Assembly (NCBI GenBank): GCA_016790225.1
Contig: JAEUOZ010000048.1
Coordinates: 1-18,263 of the forward strand
Direction: 5' to 3'
DNA from: Rubrivivax sp.
Lineage (GTDB): Bacteria; Pseudomonadota; Gammaproteobacteria; Burkholderiales; Burkholderiaceae
DNA: 18,263 nt
Positions within the stretch are counted from its first letter, which is position 1; every line of letters starts with the position of its first letter. The notes beneath the pieces were generated by a model. It was not told the origin of the DNA. It saw nothing but the letters and a program-made list of their open reading frames with translations, and searched no databases. Of this stretch, positions 15,033-18,263 are shown one piece after another. The position numbers and the translations under genes are program-made.

Positions 15033-16046
15033 ATGGCCCGTTCTGCCGTACCCCAACCCGCCCGCAAGCCTGCGGCCAAGACGCCCACCACGTCCAGCAC
15101 AAAGCCCAAGGCCCCAGCGGCCAGCGTTGCGCGGCGCCCGGCCCGCAAGGGCTGGAAGCTCGTGTGGGCCGATGAGTTCGAAGGCCACCAGGTCGACCGC
15201 AGCAAGTGGGACTTCGATCTCGGCAATGGCTTCTACGACTACCGCAACCACGCCTGGGTGCCCGGCTGGGGCAACGAGGAGCTGCAGTACTACACCGCAG
15301 AACCCGAGAACGTGACGGTGGCCAACAGCCTGCTGACCATCCGCGCGGTGAAGGCGCCGCTGCATGGCTGCGGCTACACCTCTGCCCGGCTGAAGTCCAA
15401 GAAGCGCGACGGCACGGTGCTCTTTGCCAAGCAGTACGGGCGCGTCGAGTTCCGCGCCAAGGTGCCCTGGGGCAAGGGCCTGTGGCCGGCGCTGTGGATG
15501 CTGCCGGTGGATGACAACTACGGCGGCTGGGCCGCCAGCGGCGAGATCGACCTGATGGAAATCGTCGGCGAGAAGCCGCAGGAGGTGCTCAACAGCATCC
15601 ACTTCGGCAGCACCTACCCGCGCCGATCGCTGATCACCACCACGCACGCGCTGCCCGAAGGCAGCCTGGTGTCCGACTGGCATGTGTATGCGGTGGAGTG
15701 GGAGCCGGGCGAGATCCGCTTCTTCGTCGACGACACGCAGACCTGCACCTACCGCCACTGGTGGAGCTGCAGCCGCCTGGAAGACGGCGCGGGCACGGAG
15801 GCCCGCAGCGAGGCGGACCTGAACCCCTGGCCCGCACCGTTCGACCAGCCGTTCTACCTGCTCATGAACGTGGCCGTTGGCGGCAACTTTCCGGGCGTGC
15901 CGAACGAGGCCACGAAGTTTCCCGCCGAGCTGGTGGTGGACTACGTGCGCGTCTATGACAAGGTGGGCGGCTACGGCCCCACTGCCCCCCGCGGCAAGGG
16001 CGTGATGCCCTGGGAGCCGGGACACGAGTCCGAGCGGCGCAGCTGA
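15033..16046 (+). CDS. GH16 family beta-glucanase (laminarinase-like)
   Basis: GH16 endo-glucanases cut internal beta-1,3 or mixed beta-1,3-1,4 links. The catalytic motif E-x-D-x-x-E appears as GEIDLMEIVG with E171, D173 and E176. Substrate-binding blocks include LVWADEFEG (43-51), WGNEELQYYT and RVEFRAKVPWGKGLWPALWMLP. The family ends with PFYLLMNVAVGG and VVDYVRVYD. Length is 337 residues. Residues 1-40 are not a signal peptide: they are Ala/Pro/Lys/Arg/Ser/Thr-rich, without a hydrophobic core. An in-frame TGA at 15018-15020 rules out an upstream signal-bearing start, so the enzyme seems cytoplasmic or is exported by a non-classical route. The ribosome binding site is weak. It is 66 nt after the ATPase remnant and 38 nt before the GH17 gene. 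Confidence 0.9.
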   Translation: MARSAVPQPARKPAAKTPTTSSTKPKAPAASVARRPARKGWKLVWADEFEGHQVDRSKWDFDLGNGFYDYRNHAWVPGWGNEELQYYTAEPENVTVANSLLTIRAVKAPLHGCGYTSARLKSKKRDGTVLFAKQYGRVEFRAKVPWGKGLWPALWMLPVDDNYGGWAASGEIDLMEIVGEKPQEVLNSIHFGSTYPRRSLITTTHALPEGSLVSDWHVYAVEWEPGEIRFFVDDTQTCTYRHWWSCSRLEDGAGTEARSEADLNPWPAPFDQPFYLLMNVAVGGNFPGVPNEATKFPAELVVDYVRVYDKVGGYGPTAPRGKGVMPWEPGHESERRS

Positions 16047-16084
16047 GGCGGCGCGGCACCACCCCGAACCTGGAGGAGACGCAG

Positions 16085-17155
16085 ATGAGCACCAAACCCG
16101 ACGATGCCGATGGCCGCCCCGCGGGCCACAGCGGCTCGCAGCCCTGGGCGCCGGCCTTTGCGCCGGGCGGCGCACCCCACACGGGCAACACCGCCCACGG
16201 TGGCCCTGGCGGGCCTGGCAGCCCTGAGGGCGCGGTGGCGGCGCACGCCGCGGGCGCCGCGGGTGCCTTCGTTCCCGGGCAGCCGGCCTCGGCCACGCCC
16301 GCGGTGGCGCCGCTGCCGCCGGCCGAACGGGAGCGCCTGGACGAAGCCTTCCGCTCGACGCTGGCCCGTGGCATCCATGGCCTGTGCTTCAGCCCCTACC
16401 TGGAGGGCCAGGCACCGGGCTCGCAGATCGGCGAGGCGCAGATCCGCGAGCGCCTGGCCATCGTGCGCCCGCACACGCGCTGGGTGCGCAGCTTTTCCTG
16501 CACCGATGGCCACGAGCAGACGCCGCGCATCGCCCATGAGATGGGCCTGAAGACGCTGGTGGGCGCCTGGCTGGGCACCGACCGGGAGATCAACGCGCGC
16601 GAGATGGCCGGCGCCATCGCGGTGGCGCAGGCCGGCCATGCCGACATCCTGGCCGTGGGCAACGAGGTGCTGCTGCGCGGCGACATGAGCGAGGACGAGC
16701 TCATCGACCACATCGAGCAGATGAAGCAGGCGCTGCCCGGTGTGCCCGTGGGTTATGTCGATGCGTACTTCCTCTTCGAGAAACACCCGCGCGTCACGGC
16801 GGCCTGCGACGTGGTGATGACCAACTGCTACCCCTTCTGGGAAGGCTGCCCGCGCCACCAGGCCCTGGCCTACATGCAGACCATGGTCGCCCGCACCCGC
16901 GCCGCGGCCGCTGGCAAGCGCGTGCTGATCAGCGAGACCGGGTGGCCCGACCAGGGCAGCGCCTTCCACGGTGCCGTGCCCGGCACCGAGGCCGCCATGC
17001 AGTACTTCGTGGACACCGCCGCCTGGGCCGACAGTGAAGGCGTGGAATGGTTCCACTTCGCGGCCTTCGACGAAGCCTGGAAGGTCGGCGCCGAAGGCGA
17101 CGTCGGCGCCTTCTGGGGCCTGTGGGACAAGGATGCCCGCCTGAAGTTCGGCTGA
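16085..17155 (+). CDS. GH17 family beta-1,3-glucanase
   Basis: GH17 enzymes are retaining beta-1,3- or beta-1,3-1,4-glucanases of TIM-barrel fold. The catalytic domain starts near residue 94 with ARGIHGLCFSPYLEG. The proton donor is in ILAVGNEVLLRGD (E194) and the nucleophile in VLISETGWPDQG (E284). The domain ends with EWFHFAAFDEAWK and GLWDKDARLKFG, typical of the bacterial group. The first ~80 residues are a Gly/Pro/Ala/His-rich low-complexity stretch, with no hydrophobic signal sequence. Total length is 356 residues. A strong GGAGGAG ribosome binding site (16072-16078) precedes the ATG. It lies between the GH16 gene (38 nt) and the sugar transporter (77 nt), consistent with a shared role in beta-1,3-glucan use. 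Confidence 0.9.
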   Translation: MSTKPDDADGRPAGHSGSQPWAPAFAPGGAPHTGNTAHGGPGGPGSPEGAVAAHAAGAAGAFVPGQPASATPAVAPLPPAERERLDEAFRSTLARGIHGLCFSPYLEGQAPGSQIGEAQIRERLAIVRPHTRWVRSFSCTDGHEQTPRIAHEMGLKTLVGAWLGTDREINAREMAGAIAVAQAGHADILAVGNEVLLRGDMSEDELIDHIEQMKQALPGVPVGYVDAYFLFEKHPRVTAACDVVMTNCYPFWEGCPRHQALAYMQTMVARTRAAAAGKRVLISETGWPDQGSAFHGAVPGTEAAMQYFVDTAAWADSEGVEWFHFAAFDEAWKVGAEGDVGAFWGLWDKDARLKFG

Positions 17156-17161
17156 GGCACG

Positions 17162-17181
17162 GCAGGGGCGCGCGCCCCTGC
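17162..17181. repeat. Perfect 20-bp palindrome between GH17 and transporter genes
   Basis: GCAGGGGCGC at 17162-17171 is the exact reverse complement of GCGCCCCTGC at 17172-17181. In RNA this gives an 8-bp GC stem with a four-base loop, 7 nt after the GH17 stop. There is no T run after it (CGGCTGATCG follows), so it may be a stability or partial-termination hairpin rather than a strong intrinsic terminator. Confidence 0.6.
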
Positions 17182-17232
17182 GGCTGATCGCGGCACGCGA
17201 CGAGAACACATCACAACAGACCCGAGACACGC

Positions 17233-18263
17233 ATGAGCACCACCGCCACACCCGCAAGCCACAAGGTCCCCTTCGGACAGAAGGTCGCCTTCGGGCTGGG
17301 CATGCTGGCCAACCAGATGTTTCCGGCGGCGCTGGGCATCTTCATGGTGGTGCTGGTGCAGGACATGGGCTTCCCGGGCTGGATGTGGGGCATCTTGTTC
17401 TTCCTGCCACGCGTCTTCGATTCGGTGACGGACCCGATCATGGGCTTCATCTCCGACAACACCCGCTCGCGCTGGGGCCGGCGCAAGCACTACGTCTTCA
17501 TCGGCGCCATCGTGATGGGCATCTCCTTCGTCGCGATGTGGCAGATCTACCGCACCGACGGCGTCACCTACAACTTCCTGTACTTCCTCTTCTGGTCCTT
17601 CATCTTCTACACCGGGCTCACGCTTTTCAGCATCCCCTACGTGGCCATCGGCTACGAGATGAGCGACGACTTCCACGAGCGCACCAGCATCATGGCCGTG
17701 GCGCAGTGGATCGGCCAGTGGGCCTGGGTCATTGCGCCGTGGTTCTGGGTGGTCATGTACGACCCCGACTGGTTCGCCAACGCTGACACCGCCACGCGCA
17801 CGCTGTCGGTCTGGGTGGGGGTCGTGTGCATGCTGCTGGCCATGGTGCCCGCGCTCTTCCTGCCACGACGCTCCAGCGTGGACGACACCCAGCTCGTGCC
17901 GCTGACCTGGGCCAACTTCGGCGGCGGCATGCGCGAGATCCTGAACGGCTTCAAAGAAGCCTTCGGCTCCAAGCCCTTCCGCAAGCTCTGCTTCGCCACC
18001 TTCCTGATCTTCAACGCCTTCAACACGGTGGCGGCGTTCTCCTTCTTCATCGTCGTCTACCACCTGTTCAACGGCAGCACGTCCGATGCCTGGATCTGGC
18101 CGACGCTGTTCGGCTCGGTCGGCGCGCTCATCACCACATTCGCCGTCATCGCCACCGTGGCCTGGATGTCGGGTCGGATGGGCATGAAGAACGGGTTCAT
18201 GGTGTAGCAGGGCATCTCCATCCTCGGCTACGTGCTGCTGTGGTTCTTCATGGTGCCTGGCAA
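17233..18263 (+). pseudogene. GPH-family MFS sugar transporter, interrupted by an in-frame TAG, truncated by the window edge
   Basis: The protein resembles the glycoside-pentoside-hexuronide:cation symporter branch of the major facilitator superfamily, which imports sugars or glycosides with Na+ or H+. Early motifs fit: KVAFGLGMLANQMFP in helix 1, PRVFDSVTDPIMGFISDNTRS and the loop RWGRRKHY between helices 2 and 3, then SIPYVAIGYEMSDDFHERTS. About nine hydrophobic helices can be counted up to residue 324. A TAG at 18205-18207 then stops the frame after GFMV. The same frame continues with QGISILGYVLLWFFMVPG, clearly the next helix of the same protein, up to the window end. So it looks like a nonsense mutation (for example from TCG or TGG) or a sequencing error. 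A normal member is about 450-500 residues. The start has no strong ribosome binding site. Confidence 0.75.

Noticed and set aside
17162..17181. Rho-independent terminator after GH17
   Set aside because: The stem is strong but is followed by a GC-rich sequence, not a T run.

Overview
The window is GC-rich (roughly two thirds G+C by eye) with tightly packed genes and GGAG-type ribosome binding sites. The gene set is a phasin-like protein, a PEP-CTERM-tagged CHRD protein, a DUF1993 protein, a group 3d NAD-reducing [NiFe]-hydrogenase and a beta-glucan locus. Together these suggest a betaproteobacterium of the order Burkholderiales, probably near the Rubrivivax/Leptothrix/Roseateles/Ideonella group. 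The genus is inferred, not demonstrated.

Layout. (1) 1-547: the 3' ends of two unrelated, decayed insertion-sequence transposases (IS5-like, then IS1634-like). (2) 659-2106, minus strand: a VOC/PhnB-like protein, the ribosome-rescue hydrolase ArfB and a phasin-like protein, possibly co-transcribed. (3) 2310-3547: a secreted CHRD-domain protein with a PEP-CTERM anchor, convergent with a Tat-type exported histidine-phosphatase-family protein. (4) 3559-4694: a DUF1993 gene flanked by two inverted REP-like sequences, then a 15-bp degenerate tandem repeat. (5) 4695-9962: hoxF-hoxU-hoxY-hoxH-hoxW, a translationally coupled operon for a soluble bidirectional NAD-linked hydrogenase plus its own maturation protease. 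No hyp, hoxA, hoxE or hoxI genes are present in the window. (6) 10005-11922: an acyl-CoA-dehydrogenase-fold flavin monooxygenase-like gene, divergent from an OsmC-family peroxidase-like gene. (7) 11980 to the end: a beta-glucan (laminarin-type) utilisation locus with a LacI regulator, a promoter with a 14-bp palindromic operator, a GH1 beta-glucosidase, a gutted ABC-transporter ATPase, a GH16 endo-glucanase, a GH17 glucanase and a GPH/MFS sugar transporter broken by an in-frame TAG.

How the genes work together. HoxFU forms the NADH-oxidoreductase module and HoxYH the hydrogenase module; HoxW trims the HoxH C-terminus after Ni insertion. In the glucan locus, the LacI protein probably represses the promoter whose +1 region is covered by TGAAAGCGCTTTCA. 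GH16 and GH17 would cut beta-1,3-(1,4)-glucan chains and GH1 would finish oligosaccharides to glucose. GH16 and GH17 have no visible signal peptide, so they are predicted to act on imported oligosaccharides. The original importer looks like an ABC (CUT1) system that was deleted: only the first ~34 and last ~9 residues of its ATPase remain. The MFS transporter that may have replaced it carries a premature stop.

I found no clear evidence of a wholly undescribed system. The most interesting signals are the decay and remodelling of the glucan transporter genes, the repeat array in front of hoxF, and sequence oddities in the Hox subunits.
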